Source of the DNA: Actinomadura physcomitrii
GTDB taxonomy: Bacteria > Actinomycetota > Actinomycetes > Streptosporangiales > Streptosporangiaceae
NCBI RefSeq assembly: GCF_008923205.2
Contig: NZ_WBMS02000004.1
Location: 1-64,000 of the forward strand
DNA length: 64,000 nt
Reading direction: 5' to 3'
The notes under the pieces were generated by a model. That model saw only the letters and a list, made by a program, of their open reading frames with translations. It did no database searches and was not told the origin of the DNA. Both the position numbers and the translations under genes were made by a program. Below, in pieces: positions 1 through 8,048 of this stretch (the first letter of the stretch is position 1; every line of letters begins with the position of its first letter).

Positions 1-1284
1 GGCGCCGGCGAGCGCCTCGCGGACGCGGCGGCGCGGCGGCATCGCCGGCTCGGCGCCGCCGGACGGGCCCGGCGCGGCGGGCTCCATCAGCGAGATGGCC
101 TGCGCGACGACGCCGACGCCGTCCGCGACGACGTGGTGCATCAGGAACACCAGCGTGGTGCGGCCGGGCGCGGCCCCGCCGACCAGGATCATCCGCCACA
201 GCGGCCGGTCGCGGGGCAGCGGCTCGGCCTGGATCTCGGCGATCAGCGCGCGCAGGCCGTCCATCCCGTCGACGCCGCGCTCGGTGACGTGCCACGACCA
301 GTCGAGGGCGGGATGGTCGCGCCAGACCGGGCGCCGCCACCGGCCGCCGTCCTCGAGCCGCTGCCGGAACCGCGGCAGCCGGTCGAGCCGGTCGCCGATC
401 AGCCGGACCAGGTCGAGCCGGCCGAGCGCGCGGCGGGACGTGTCGAGCATGATGACGCCGCCCGTGTGCTGCGGCGCGGCGGCGCTCTCCACCGCGAGGA
501 AGAACGCGTCCTGCGCCGGAACGCGCTCGGCGGCCGGGGGGCGCGCGGCCAACCGCTCGGCGGTGGCCACCGACAGCGCCACCAGCGGCACCGCCGCGAC
601 CGCGTCCAGCACGTAGTGGTTGGCCGTCGCGACGATGACGCAGGCGGTCACCGCGATGTGCGCGCCGTTCAGGATCCGCGCCGGCCGCGGCGCGCCCGCC
701 CGCGCGAGCTGCGCCCCGGCCCATAAAGCCCAGGCCATGTGCAGGGACGGGACGGCCGCGAACCGGTCCGCGTGCTCGATCACCGGCGAGCCCCACGACC
801 CCCACGTCCGGCCGAGCCGGACGGTGTCGACGAAGCCGAGGCCGCCCAGCAGCCGCGGCGGCATCACCGGGTACAGCGCGAAGCAGGCGATCGCGGCGAC
901 GTTCAGCATGACGAACGCGTTGCGCGCCGTCCGGTACCGGTCGGGGTGGCGCAGGTACAGCCAGGCCAGCACCGCGAACGTGACCGCGAGGTAGGCGGTC
1001 GCGTACTCGTAGTCGGCGAGGGCGCGCCAGGCGGGGCGTCCGGCGAGCCAGCCGTTGAGGGCCGGCTCCACGTCCAGGTGCAGGGCCCGCTCCAGCGCGA
1101 GCACCGACTCCCCGCGCCGGCGGGCCGCGTCCTGCCTGACCTGCTCCGGCAGCATCGCCACCAGGGAGTACAGCCCGAACAGCGCCAGCCCGAGCAGCAC
1201 CTCGCCGCCGGCCCGCCCCCGCGTCCCGGCGCCGCCCCCGGTGAGGGCCGCGTCCCGCACGGTCACCGCGTCCTGAGTCCCCAT
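1..1284 (-). CDS. PAP2-like / WS-DGAT O-acyltransferase fusion protein (partial)
   Basis: The frame starts at ATG 1284 and runs off the left edge, so the C terminus is missing. The N-terminal half (about residues 20-220) is hydrophobic and carries PAP2_3-type motifs, VPSLHMAW and later NHYVLD, as in inositolphosphotransferase/phosphatidic acid phosphatase-like proteins. After about residue 235 it changes to a wax ester synthase/diacylglycerol acyltransferase domain that includes the active-site HHVVADG (HHxxxDG). The fusion would place a phosphatase or lipid head-group transferase and an O-acyltransferase on one membrane protein, presumably acting on a lipid intermediate. The substrate cannot be inferred. 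Fusions of this architecture are known in actinomycetes. Confidence 0.82.
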   Translation of the reverse strand, partial: MGTQDAVTVRDAALTGGGAGTRGRAGGEVLLGLALFGLYSLVAMLPEQVRQDAARRRGESVLALERALHLDVEPALNGWLAGRPAWRALADYEYATAYLAVTFAVLAWLYLRHPDRYRTARNAFVMLNVAAIACFALYPVMPPRLLGGLGFVDTVRLGRTWGSWGSPVIEHADRFAAVPSLHMAWALWAGAQLARAGAPRPARILNGAHIAVTACVIVATANHYVLDAVAAVPLVALSVATAERLAARPPAAERVPAQDAFFLAVESAAAPQHTGGVIMLDTSRRALGRLDLVRLIGDRLDRLPRFRQRLEDGGRWRRPVWRDHPALDWSWHVTERGVDGMDGLRALIAEIQAEPLPRDRPLWRMILVGGAAPGRTTLVFLMHHVVADGVGVVAQAISLMEPAAPGPSGGAEPAMPPRRRVREALAGA

Positions 1285-1430
1285 CGTCCCCCCGACCGGC
1301 TGCTACCCAGCATTTCCGCCGGTCAGACGGCCATGACCGGAATCGAGGAGCATGTCCGGGATGCGCGCGGGGGGCCGGCCGGGGATCCGGTCCGCGATTC
1401 CGGGAACCATCTGGCACAGCGAGCCGTCTT

Positions 1431-1440
1431 CGATATATCG
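1431..1440. promoter_or_regulatory. Candidate PadR operator/promoter palindrome
   Basis: CGATATATCG is a perfect 10-bp palindrome lying 51 bases before the PadR gene, followed at once by the related TCGTATCGCGA. It is AT-rich in very GC-rich surroundings. PadR regulators often control their own promoters through short ATAT-containing palindromes. The assignment is inference. Confidence 0.4.
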
Positions 1441-1491
1441 TTGTCGTATCGCGAGGGATCAAAGAGAGATCTCAGAAGGAAGGTGCGGAAC

Positions 1492-2238
1492 ATGGGAGCG
1501 GCACACGCGCACGGCGGACCCGACTGGCGCTGGGCGTTCGCGGCGGCGGCGCTCGGAGCGAAGGCCGCGCACGCGGCGTCCCGGCACGGCCCCCACGCGC
1601 ACGGCCCCGGGCCGCGCGGCGAGTTCCCCGGCTTCGGCCCGATGTTCGGCGGCGGGCCCGGCCCCTGGGGACCGGGCGGATTCGGGCCCGGCCGGCCGCC
1701 GTGGGCGCGCGGGCGCGGCCCCTGGGGCCGCGGGCCCAAGGCGCGCAAGGGCAACGTCCGCGCGGCGATCCTCGTCCTGCTGGCCGAGGAGCCCCGCAAC
1801 GGCTACCAGATCATCCAGGAGATCAACGAGCGCAGCGGCGGCGCATGGAAACCCAGCCCCGGCGCGGTCTACCCGGCGCTGCAGCAGCTCGCCGACGAGG
1901 GCCTCATCGCGGGCGAGGAGGGCGGCGGCCGGCGCACCTTCCACCTCACCGACGAGGGCCGCGCGCACGTCGAGGAGAACGCCGACCGGCTCGCCGAGCC
2001 GTGGGCGGAGATGACGCCCGAGTTCGGCGAGGGCGTCCCCGACCTGTTCAAGCAGGCCGCGCAGACGGGGGCCGCGGTCATGCAGATCGTCCACTCCGGC
2101 AGCCCCGAGCAGGTCGCCCGGGCACGCGACGTCCTGTCGGACGCCCGCCGGAGCCTGTACCGGATCCTGGCCGACGACGCGCCCGGCGACGGCTCCGCCG
2201 CCGACGCGGGCCCCACGGCCGACGACGACGAGGAGTAG
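1492..2238 (+). CDS. PadR family transcriptional regulator with Gly/His/Pro-rich N-terminal extension
   Basis: This 248-residue protein has a PadR winged helix at about residues 85-165 (RAAILVLLAEEPRNGYQIIQ, PGAVYPALQQLADEGLI, TDEGRAHVEE) and a helical C-terminal dimerisation region. The first 80 residues are low complexity, rich in Gly, Pro and His (HGPHAHGPGP). The ATG at 1492 is chosen because AGAAGGAAGG lies just upstream; the frame stays open further 5' but without protein-like content. It is followed after 4 bases by a DUF1707 membrane protein, so the two are probably co-transcribed. PadR proteins generally repress and respond to small molecules or envelope stress. A metal-binding role for the His-rich tail is possible but unproven. 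Confidence 0.88.
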   Translation: MGAAHAHGGPDWRWAFAAAALGAKAAHAASRHGPHAHGPGPRGEFPGFGPMFGGGPGPWGPGGFGPGRPPWARGRGPWGRGPKARKGNVRAAILVLLAEEPRNGYQIIQEINERSGGAWKPSPGAVYPALQQLADEGLIAGEEGGGRRTFHLTDEGRAHVEENADRLAEPWAEMTPEFGEGVPDLFKQAAQTGAAVMQIVHSGSPEQVARARDVLSDARRSLYRILADDAPGDGSAADAGPTADDDEE

Positions 2239-2242
2239 ACCG

Positions 2243-2749
2243 ATGACTCGCCCGGACGACATCCGCATCGGCGACGCCGAGCGGGACGCCGTGATGGTCG
2301 CCCTGCACGACCACTTCGCGGCGGGGCGGCTCGACCGCGGTGAACTCGACGAGCGGCTCGACGCCGTGCTGGCCGCCAAGACGCGCGGCGACCTGCGCGC
2401 CCTCGTCCGCGACCTGCCCGCGCCGAACGGCCTGCCCGAACCGGAACGCCCCGCGGCGGCCTTCGCCGAGGGCCCCTGGGGCCACGGCCCCGCGCTGATG
2501 TTCGGCGGCCCGGGACACCCGATGCGCCGGCACCACCGCCATCACGGCCACCTGGCGCGCCGGCACGGGCCGCCCTTCCCGGCGTTCCCGCTGATGATCG
2601 CCGTGTTCCTCGCGCTCGCGTTCACGGTGGGCGTGGGGACGGCGGCGCTGGCCGTGCTGCACGTCGCGCTGGTGATCTGGCTGATCCGCGCGGCGATGCT
2701 GCTGGTCGGCGCCCGCCGCTCCCGCCGCCACCTCACCCCCGGCGCCTGA
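2243..2749 (+). CDS. DUF1707 domain membrane protein
   Basis: 168 residues. The N-terminal 55 residues match DUF1707 (RIGDAERDAVMVALHDHFAAGR, LDERLDAVLAAKTRGDL), a small helical domain common in actinobacterial membrane proteins. A His-rich linker follows (RRHHRHHGHLARRHG), then two hydrophobic segments (about 110-130 and 133-153) and a basic tail. It starts 4 bases after the PadR stop and is likely its regulatory target. The family has no established biochemical function. Confidence 0.82.
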   Translation: MTRPDDIRIGDAERDAVMVALHDHFAAGRLDRGELDERLDAVLAAKTRGDLRALVRDLPAPNGLPEPERPAAAFAEGPWGHGPALMFGGPGHPMRRHHRHHGHLARRHGPPFPAFPLMIAVFLALAFTVGVGTAALAVLHVALVIWLIRAAMLLVGARRSRRHLTPGA

Positions 2750-2773
2750 GCCGGGGGCACGCCTCGGGGGAGG

Positions 2774-3169
2774 TCACGCGTCGAGCGTCAGCTCGTAGTG
2801 CAGGGTCTTGTAGCGCTTCATCTTGTGGAAGAGCGGGACGGCGAAGCCCTGCTGGAAGCGGTGCTTGCGCGCCAGCAGCCGGCGGATCGGCTTCGCCTCC
2901 TCCTCGGTCAGCGGCCGGACGCGGCCGTGCACCGCGGGGCCGGTGACCTTGCCGCGGTAGGTGCTCGGCGCGACCTCGACCTCGGGGTTGCGGGCCATCC
3001 GCTTGACCTTGTACGCCTTGTCGTAGGTGCGGAAGTAGGCGCGGTCGCCGCGGACGACGACGTTCACCGGCGTCCCGACCGGCGTGCCGTCCTTGCGGTA
3101 GGTGGTCAGCAGGACGGTGCGCTGCCGGGCCAGGGCGTCGAGCGTCTCGCGGATGTTCGCGGTCTCCAT
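2774..3169 (-). CDS. PPOX-class F420/flavin-dependent oxidoreductase
   Basis: 131 residues with the split-barrel fold of the pyridoxamine-phosphate-oxidase-like superfamily: LTTYRKDGTPVGTPV, then YFRTYDKAYKVKRMARNPEVEVAP, then GRVRPLTEEE. Actinobacterial members of this size (about 130 residues) usually bind coenzyme F420, some bind FMN, and they reduce unsaturated small molecules. The ATG at 3169 has GGGAGG about 7 bases upstream; an in-frame start at 3232 would add 21 low-complexity residues and is less likely. It lies 62 bases after eda on the same strand and may be read through from that operon. Confidence 0.85.
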   Translation of the reverse strand: METANIRETLDALARQRTVLLTTYRKDGTPVGTPVNVVVRGDRAYFRTYDKAYKVKRMARNPEVEVAPSTYRGKVTGPAVHGRVRPLTEEEAKPIRRLLARKHRFQQGFAVPLFHKMKRYKTLHYELTLDA

Positions 3170-3231
3170 TGCGGGCCTCCCTTGTTCTTGTTCTCGCCCA
3201 GGAGACTGGGGGGAGGCCCGCGAATGTGACA

Positions 3232-3858
3232 TCAGGCCGGGCGCAGTTCTGCGGCCTCGGCGGCGAGGCCGCGGATCCGGTCCCAGTCCCCCGCGCCGAC
3301 GGCGTCGGACGGGGTCAGCCAGGTGCCGCCGACGCAGCCGACGTTCGGCAGCGCGAGGTACTCGGCGGCGTTGCCGGGCCGGATCCCGCCGGTCGGGCAG
3401 AACGTGATCTGCGGCAGCGGCCCGCCGAGCGCCTTCAGGTAGGGGACGCCGCCCGCCGGCTCGGCCGGGAAGAACTTCATCGCGGTGACGCCGTCCTCCA
3501 GCAGCGCCATCGCCTCGGACGCGCTGGAGACGCCCGGCAGGAACGGCAGGCCGGTGTCCGCCATCGCGGCCCGCAGCCGGGGCATGCAGCCGGGGCTGAC
3601 CAGGAACCGCGCGCCCGCCTTCAGCGACCGCTCGGCGTCCCGCGCGGTGACGACCGTGCCGGCGCCGACGACGGCGTCCGGCACCTCGGCGGCGATCCGC
3701 TCGATCGACTCGGCGGCGGCGGGCGTGCGCAGCGTCACCTCGATCGCGGGGAGGCCGCCCTCGACCAGGGCGCGGGCCAGCGGGACCGCGTGGTCGGCGT
3801 CGTCGAGGACGACGACCGGGACGACGGGCGCGAGGCCGAGCAGCTCTTCGGTGTTCAT
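3232..3858 (-). CDS. eda: 2-keto-3-deoxy-6-phosphogluconate aldolase
   Basis: This 208-residue protein splits KDPG into pyruvate and glyceraldehyde-3-phosphate, the last step specific to the Entner-Doudoroff route. Family motifs are visible: IEVTLRTPAA (the Glu that assists catalysis), VGAGTVVTARDAE, then MKFFPAEPAGG with the Schiff-base lysine, and FCPTGGIRPGNAAEYL for phosphate binding. The ATG overlaps the glk stop as ATGA, showing translational coupling in an edd-glk-eda operon. Length is normal for the family. Confidence 0.95.
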   Translation of the reverse strand: MNTEELLGLAPVVPVVVLDDADHAVPLARALVEGGLPAIEVTLRTPAAAESIERIAAEVPDAVVGAGTVVTARDAERSLKAGARFLVSPGCMPRLRAAMADTGLPFLPGVSSASEAMALLEDGVTAMKFFPAEPAGGVPYLKALGGPLPQITFCPTGGIRPGNAAEYLALPNVGCVGGTWLTPSDAVGAGDWDRIRGLAAEAAELRPA

Positions 3859-4859
3859 ACGTGCTCCAGGTTCTCCAGGGCGGCCGGGGTCTGCGCCAGC
3901 CGGACGGCGGCGCCGACGAGGGCCGGGCCGGGGTGGACGATCAGCGAGGTCGGGATGGGCCGCAGGTAGTCCTCGACGGGCGGCTTGGCCTCGAAGCGGG
4001 CACGGAAGTCGCTGCCGCGCAGCGCGCCGGCGATGCGCGGCAGGATGCCGCCGCCGAGGTGGACGCCGCCGCGGGCGCCGAGGGTCAGCGCGACGTTCCC
4101 GGCGAGCGAGCCGAGGAGCGCGCAGAACATCGCGACGGCCTCCGCGCACAGCGGGTCGCCGTCGCGGGCGCAGATCCCCGCGGGGTCCAGCGGCTCGGCC
4201 TTCACACCGTCGAGTATCGCCAGGTAGCGGTGGATGCGGGCGAGGCCCGTCCCCGACAGCAGGGACTCGGCGCGGGCGGTGCCGTGCTCGGCGCGCAGCA
4301 GCCGCGCGACCGCCAGCTCCCGGTCGGTCGCGGCGGGCACGTCGACCTGCCCGCCCTCGCCGGCCAGCGGCACCCACCCGGCGGGCGTCGGGACGAGCCC
4401 GGCGACGCCGAGCCCGGTCCCGGGGCCGAGGACGGCGAGCGGCGCGGGACCGGCGGCGGGATCGGGCGCGGGACCGATCTGAATCAGGTCATCGGGGCCC
4501 AGGCGGGGCAGCGCGAGGGCGAGCGCCTCGAAGTCGTTGAGGATCTCCAGGTGCGGGACGCCGAGACGCTCGCGCACCGACTCCGCGGTGCCCTTCGGCC
4601 AGCCCGCGTTGGTCAGGTGGTAGGCCCCGTCGTGGACGGGACCCGCCACCGCCAGGCACGCGGCCGCAGGCCGGACGTCCGGGGCGTGCCGTCCGAGGTA
4701 GGCGGCGGCGGCCTCGGCCAGCCCGGCGTGGTCGCGGGTGGGCAGCGACTCGACCCGCTCCGGGACGCCGTCCGGGCCGTCGACGAGGGCGAAGCGGGCG
4801 TTCGTGCCGCCGACGTCGGCGACCAGCCAGGCCGTGCCCGCTCCAGTACTCAGGCTCAC
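3855..4859 (-). CDS. glk: Glucokinase (bacterial Glk family)
   Basis: ATP-dependent glucose phosphorylation feeding the Entner-Doudoroff enzymes encoded beside it. Motifs are LVADVGGTNARFALVDG (phosphate 1), LEILNDFEALALALP (catalytic Asp), LGPGTGLGVAGLVP and GGVHLGGGILPRI. GTG 4859 is taken as the start because GGAG sits 6-10 bases upstream. A second in-frame ATG at 4914 also has a GGAG, because the same 40-bp element occurs twice; using it would add 18 residues encoded by the repeat. Without the extension the protein is 334 residues, normal for the family. The stop overlaps the eda start. Confidence 0.92.
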   Translation of the reverse strand: MSLSTGAGTAWLVADVGGTNARFALVDGPDGVPERVESLPTRDHAGLAEAAAAYLGRHAPDVRPAAACLAVAGPVHDGAYHLTNAGWPKGTAESVRERLGVPHLEILNDFEALALALPRLGPDDLIQIGPAPDPAAGPAPLAVLGPGTGLGVAGLVPTPAGWVPLAGEGGQVDVPAATDRELAVARLLRAEHGTARAESLLSGTGLARIHRYLAILDGVKAEPLDPAGICARDGDPLCAEAVAMFCALLGSLAGNVALTLGARGGVHLGGGILPRIAGALRGSDFRARFEAKPPVEDYLRPIPTSLIVHPGPALVGAAVRLAQTPAALENLEHV

Positions 4860-4953
4860 GCGAGTCTCCTGTGAGGGGGCGACCCCCCACACCCCCCGGT
4901 TCGCTTCGCTCATGCGAGTCTCCTGTGAGGGGGCGACCCCCCACACCCCCCGG
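4860..4953 (-). repeat. Two exact 40-bp copies of an intercistronic hairpin/RBS element
   Basis: Copies occupy 4860-4899 and 4914-4953, separated by 14 bases (54-base period). Read on the minus strand each copy has a G-rich run, a hairpin GTGGGGGG-TCGC-CCCCTCAC, then the ribosome-binding sequence ACAGGAGACTCGC directly followed by a start codon (ATG after the first, GTG after the second). The edd stop abuts the first copy. The frame through both copies is open and joins glk. Confidence 0.85.
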
Positions 4954-4954
4954 C

Positions 4955-6772
4955 TCACGCGAATACCCCGGCGCCCAGCTCGGCGGCGGCCACGGAGCGG
5001 CGGAACGCGTCGAACAGCTCGCGGCCGGTGCCCGTCCACTCCTCCGCGGACGGTGCCGCGCCGCCGGGGATGCGCGCGTCGAACTCCTCGTCGGGGACGA
5101 GCACCTCGAGCAGCCCCTTGTCGGCGTCGAGCCGGACGATGTCGCCGTCGCGGACGCGGGCGAGCGGCCCGCCCGCCGCCGCCTCCGGCGACACGTGGAT
5201 CGCGGCGGGCACCGCCCCCGAGGCGCCCGACATGCGCCCGTCCGTGACGAGCGCGACCCGGAACCCGCGGTCCTGGAGCACCGACAGCGGCGGGGTGAGG
5301 CGGTGCAGCTCCGGCATGCCGTTGGCGCGCGGGCCCTGGTGCCGGACGACCGCGACGACGTCCCGGTCCAGCTCGCCGGCGGCGAACGCCTCCTGCAGCG
5401 CCTCCTGCGACTCGAACACCCGGGCGGGCGCCTCCACCGTGCGGTGCTCGGGCCGCACCGCCGACACCTTGATCACCGCGCGGCCGAGGTTGCCGGACAC
5501 GGTGTGCAGGCCTCCGTGGGTGTCGAACGGCTCGTCCGCCGGGCGCAGGACGTCGGTGTCGCCGGACTCGGCGGGCGCCTCGTCCCACACGACCCTGCCG
5601 CCGTCGAGCCGCGGCGCCTTCCGGTACGCGTCGAGGGTGGCGCCGCCGACGGTTCGCGCGTCCTCGTGCAGCAGCCCCGCGTCGATCAGCTCGCCGATGA
5701 GGAACGCGGTGCCGCCCGCGGCGTGGAAGTGGTTCACATCGGCGGTCCCGTTCGGGTAGAGCCGGGTGAGCAGCGGCGTCACCTTCGACAGCTCGTCGAA
5801 GTCGTCCCAGGTCAGCTCGATGCCGGCGGCGGCGGCCATCGCGACCAGGTGCAGCGTGTGGTTGGTGGACCCGCCGGTCGCGAGCAGCGCGGTGATCGCG
5901 TTGGCGAACGCCCGCTCGTCCAGCAGCTCGCCGATCGGGGTGTACTCGTCGGCGAGGTCGGTCAGCTTGAGGATGCGCCGCCCGGCCGCCTCGGTCAGCC
6001 CGTCGCGCAGCGGGGTCCCCGGCGGGACGAAGCTGGCGCCCGGCAGGTGCAGGCCCATGACCTCCATGAGCAGCTGGTTGGAGTTGGCCGTCCCGTAGAA
6101 GGTGCAGGTGCCGGGCGAGTGGTAGGACGCGGCCTCCGCGGCGAGCAGCTCGTCCCGGCCGATCTCCCCCGCCGCGTACCGCTTGCGGACCCTGGCCTTC
6201 TGCGCGTTCGGCAGCCCCGACGCCATCGGCCCGGCCGGCACCAGGATCACCGGCAGGTGCCCGAACGCCAGCGCCCCGATCACCAGCCCCGGGACGATCT
6301 TGTCGCAGACCCCGAGCAGCAGCGCGCCGTCGAACATGTCGTGCGACAGCGCCACCGCCGTCGCCATCGCCACCACGTCCCGGCTGAACAGCGACAGCTC
6401 CATGCCCGCGCGGCCCTGCGTGATGCCGTCGCACATCGCCGGGACGCCGCCCGCGAACTGCGCGGTGCCGCCCGCCCGCCGGATCGCGGCCTTCAGGATG
6501 TCCGGGTAGTCCTTCAACGGCTGGTGCGCGGAGAGCATGTCGTTGTACGCCGACACGATCGCGATGTTCGGCGTGGCGTTCCCGCGCAGCCACAGCTTGT
6601 CCTGGACGCCGCAGGCCGCGAACCCGTGCGCCAGGTTCGCGCACCCCATGCCGCCGCGCGCCGGGCCCTGCGTGCGGGCGGCGGAGACGCGGTCGAGGTA
6701 GGCGGTGCGCCGGGCGGCGCTCCGCTCGGCGATCCGCTGTGTGACACGTTCCAGGACGGGGTGCAAGGCCAT
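4955..6772 (-). CDS. edd: 6-phosphogluconate dehydratase
   Basis: 605 residues, normal for Edd of the IlvD/Edd iron-sulfur dehydratase family. It dehydrates 6-phosphogluconate to KDPG. Visible motifs include [13 protein letters not shown], the ligand segment [11 protein letters not shown] (CDK), [15 protein letters not shown] with a third ligand cysteine, [12 protein letters not shown] and [21 protein letters not shown] precedes ATG 6772. It is the first gene of edd-glk-eda, divergent from a ROK regulator across an AT-rich 148-base promoter region. Confidence 0.95.
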   Translation of the reverse strand: MALHPVLERVTQRIAERSAARRTAYLDRVSAARTQGPARGGMGCANLAHGFAACGVQDKLWLRGNATPNIAIVSAYNDMLSAHQPLKDYPDILKAAIRRAGGTAQFAGGVPAMCDGITQGRAGMELSLFSRDVVAMATAVALSHDMFDGALLLGVCDKIVPGLVIGALAFGHLPVILVPAGPMASGLPNAQKARVRKRYAAGEIGRDELLAAEAASYHSPGTCTFYGTANSNQLLMEVMGLHLPGASFVPPGTPLRDGLTEAAGRRILKLTDLADEYTPIGELLDERAFANAITALLATGGSTNHTLHLVAMAAAAGIELTWDDFDELSKVTPLLTRLYPNGTADVNHFHAAGGTAFLIGELIDAGLLHEDARTVGGATLDAYRKAPRLDGGRVVWDEAPAESGDTDVLRPADEPFDTHGGLHTVSGNLGRAVIKVSAVRPEHRTVEAPARVFESQEALQEAFAAGELDRDVVAVVRHQGPRANGMPELHRLTPPLSVLQDRGFRVALVTDGRMSGASGAVPAAIHVSPEAAAGGPLARVRDGDIVRLDADKGLLEVLVPDEEFDARIPGGAAPSAEEWTGTGRELFDAFRRSVAAAELGAGVFA

Positions 6773-6920
6773 CGCGAGCTCCAGACCAGGGGGATCAATA
6801 GATCGCCAAACTATCGAGACATAGGTCACCCGTACAAGCCGACTTATGAACTTCAACTAACAAAAGTCCGTCTGTTCGGCTAACTGGACGTACTGAACGG
6901 GGCCGTGCTTGACTGGCCGG
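6773..6920. promoter_or_regulatory. Divergent edd / ROK regulator promoter region
   Basis: The 148 bases between edd and the ROK gene include an AT-rich core (6795-6875) unlike the surrounding DNA. GATCAATAGATCG at 6792-6804 and CTGTTCGGCTAACTG near 6871-6885 are imperfect inverted repeats that could serve as ROK operators. No single operator stands out. Confidence 0.45.
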
Positions 6921-8039
6921 ATGCCGCGTCCCGTGACCCGCCCGTGCACGACCGGCGACGTGCTGCGCCTCATCCGCGAGGACGGCGTCGCCACCCGCGC
7001 CGACCTGGGCCGCGTCACCGGCCTGTCCCGGCCCGCCGTCGCGTCCCGCGTCGCCGACCTGATCGCCCGCGGCCTCGTCGTCGAGCGCGCCGACGGCCCG
7101 TCCACCGGCGGGCGGCCCCCGGCCCGCCTCGCGTTCAACGCCGCCGGCGGCACCGTGCTCGTCGCCAACCTCGGCCAGTCCCGCGGCCAGGTCGCCGTCT
7201 GCGACCTCGCCGGCCGCGTCCTCGCCCAGGCCGACGCGCCGCCCGCCGGCCCCACCGCGGGCGAGACCCTGCCCCGCCTCATCGACCAGTGGACCGACCT
7301 GCTCGCCGGATCCGGCATCGACCCGGCGTCCGTCCGGGGCGTCGGCCTCGGCGTGCCCGACGCCGTCGAGCACGTCGCCGGACGCTGGGACCGCGTCGAG
7401 GTCGGCCCGCCCGTCCAGGAGCGCTTCGGCGTCCCCGCCCACCTCGACAACGAGGTCAACACCGCCGCGCTCGGCGAGCACCAGGCCCACCCCGGCGTCC
7501 GCGACCTGCTGTTCGTCAAGGTGTCCACCGGCATCGGCGCGGGCGTGATCGCGGGCGGCGCCATCCAGCGCGGCGCGCTCGGCGCGGCCGGCGAGATCGG
7601 CCACGTGCCCGTCCCGGCCGCCGGGGACGCCCCGTGCCGCTGCGGCAACACCGGCTGCGTCGAGGCCGTCGCCGGCGGCACCGCGCTGCTCGCCCGCTCG
7701 TCCGCCGCGGACCTGCCCGCCCTCGCCGCGATGGCCCGCGCCGGCGACCCCGCCACCGTCGCGCTGCTGCGCGAGGCGGGCCGCCGCATCGGCGAGGTCG
7801 TCGCCACCGCCGTGAACCTGCTCAACCCCGCCGTCGTCGTCCTCGGCGGCGACCTCGTCGGCGCCGACGAACCGCTCATCGCGGGCCTGCGCGAGGTCGT
7901 CTACCAGCGCTCCACCGTGCTCGCGACGCGCAGCCTGCGCATCGAGCCGAGCCGCCTCGGCGAGAGCGCCGGCCTCACCGGCTGCGCCGCCATGGTCCTC
8001 GGCAACGTCCTGTCCCCCGAGGCCGTCGACGCCCTGTGA
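6921..8039 (+). CDS. ROK family transcriptional regulator
   Basis: About 372 residues: an N-terminal winged helix (GDVLRLIREDGVATRADLGRVTG, SRPAVASRVADLI) followed by a ROK sugar-kinase-like domain with HLDNEVNTAALGEHQ, GAAGEIGHVPV and the zinc-binding CRCGNTGCVEA. Being divergent from edd-glk-eda it is the likely regulator of that operon, sensing a sugar or sugar phosphate. ATG 6921 is preferred; TTG 6909 is an in-frame alternative and neither has a clear ribosome-binding site, so a leaderless start is possible. Confidence 0.88.
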   Translation: MPRPVTRPCTTGDVLRLIREDGVATRADLGRVTGLSRPAVASRVADLIARGLVVERADGPSTGGRPPARLAFNAAGGTVLVANLGQSRGQVAVCDLAGRVLAQADAPPAGPTAGETLPRLIDQWTDLLAGSGIDPASVRGVGLGVPDAVEHVAGRWDRVEVGPPVQERFGVPAHLDNEVNTAALGEHQAHPGVRDLLFVKVSTGIGAGVIAGGAIQRGALGAAGEIGHVPVPAAGDAPCRCGNTGCVEAVAGGTALLARSSAADLPALAAMARAGDPATVALLREAGRRIGEVVATAVNLLNPAVVVLGGDLVGADEPLIAGLREVVYQRSTVLATRSLRIEPSRLGESAGLTGCAAMVLGNVLSPEAVDAL

Positions 8040-8048
8040 CCTGGGCGG

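Noticed and set aside
4860-4953. Two 40-bp repeats considered as a minimal CRISPR array
   Set aside because: Only two copies with a 14-base spacer, located at a stop/start junction and containing ribosome-binding sites.
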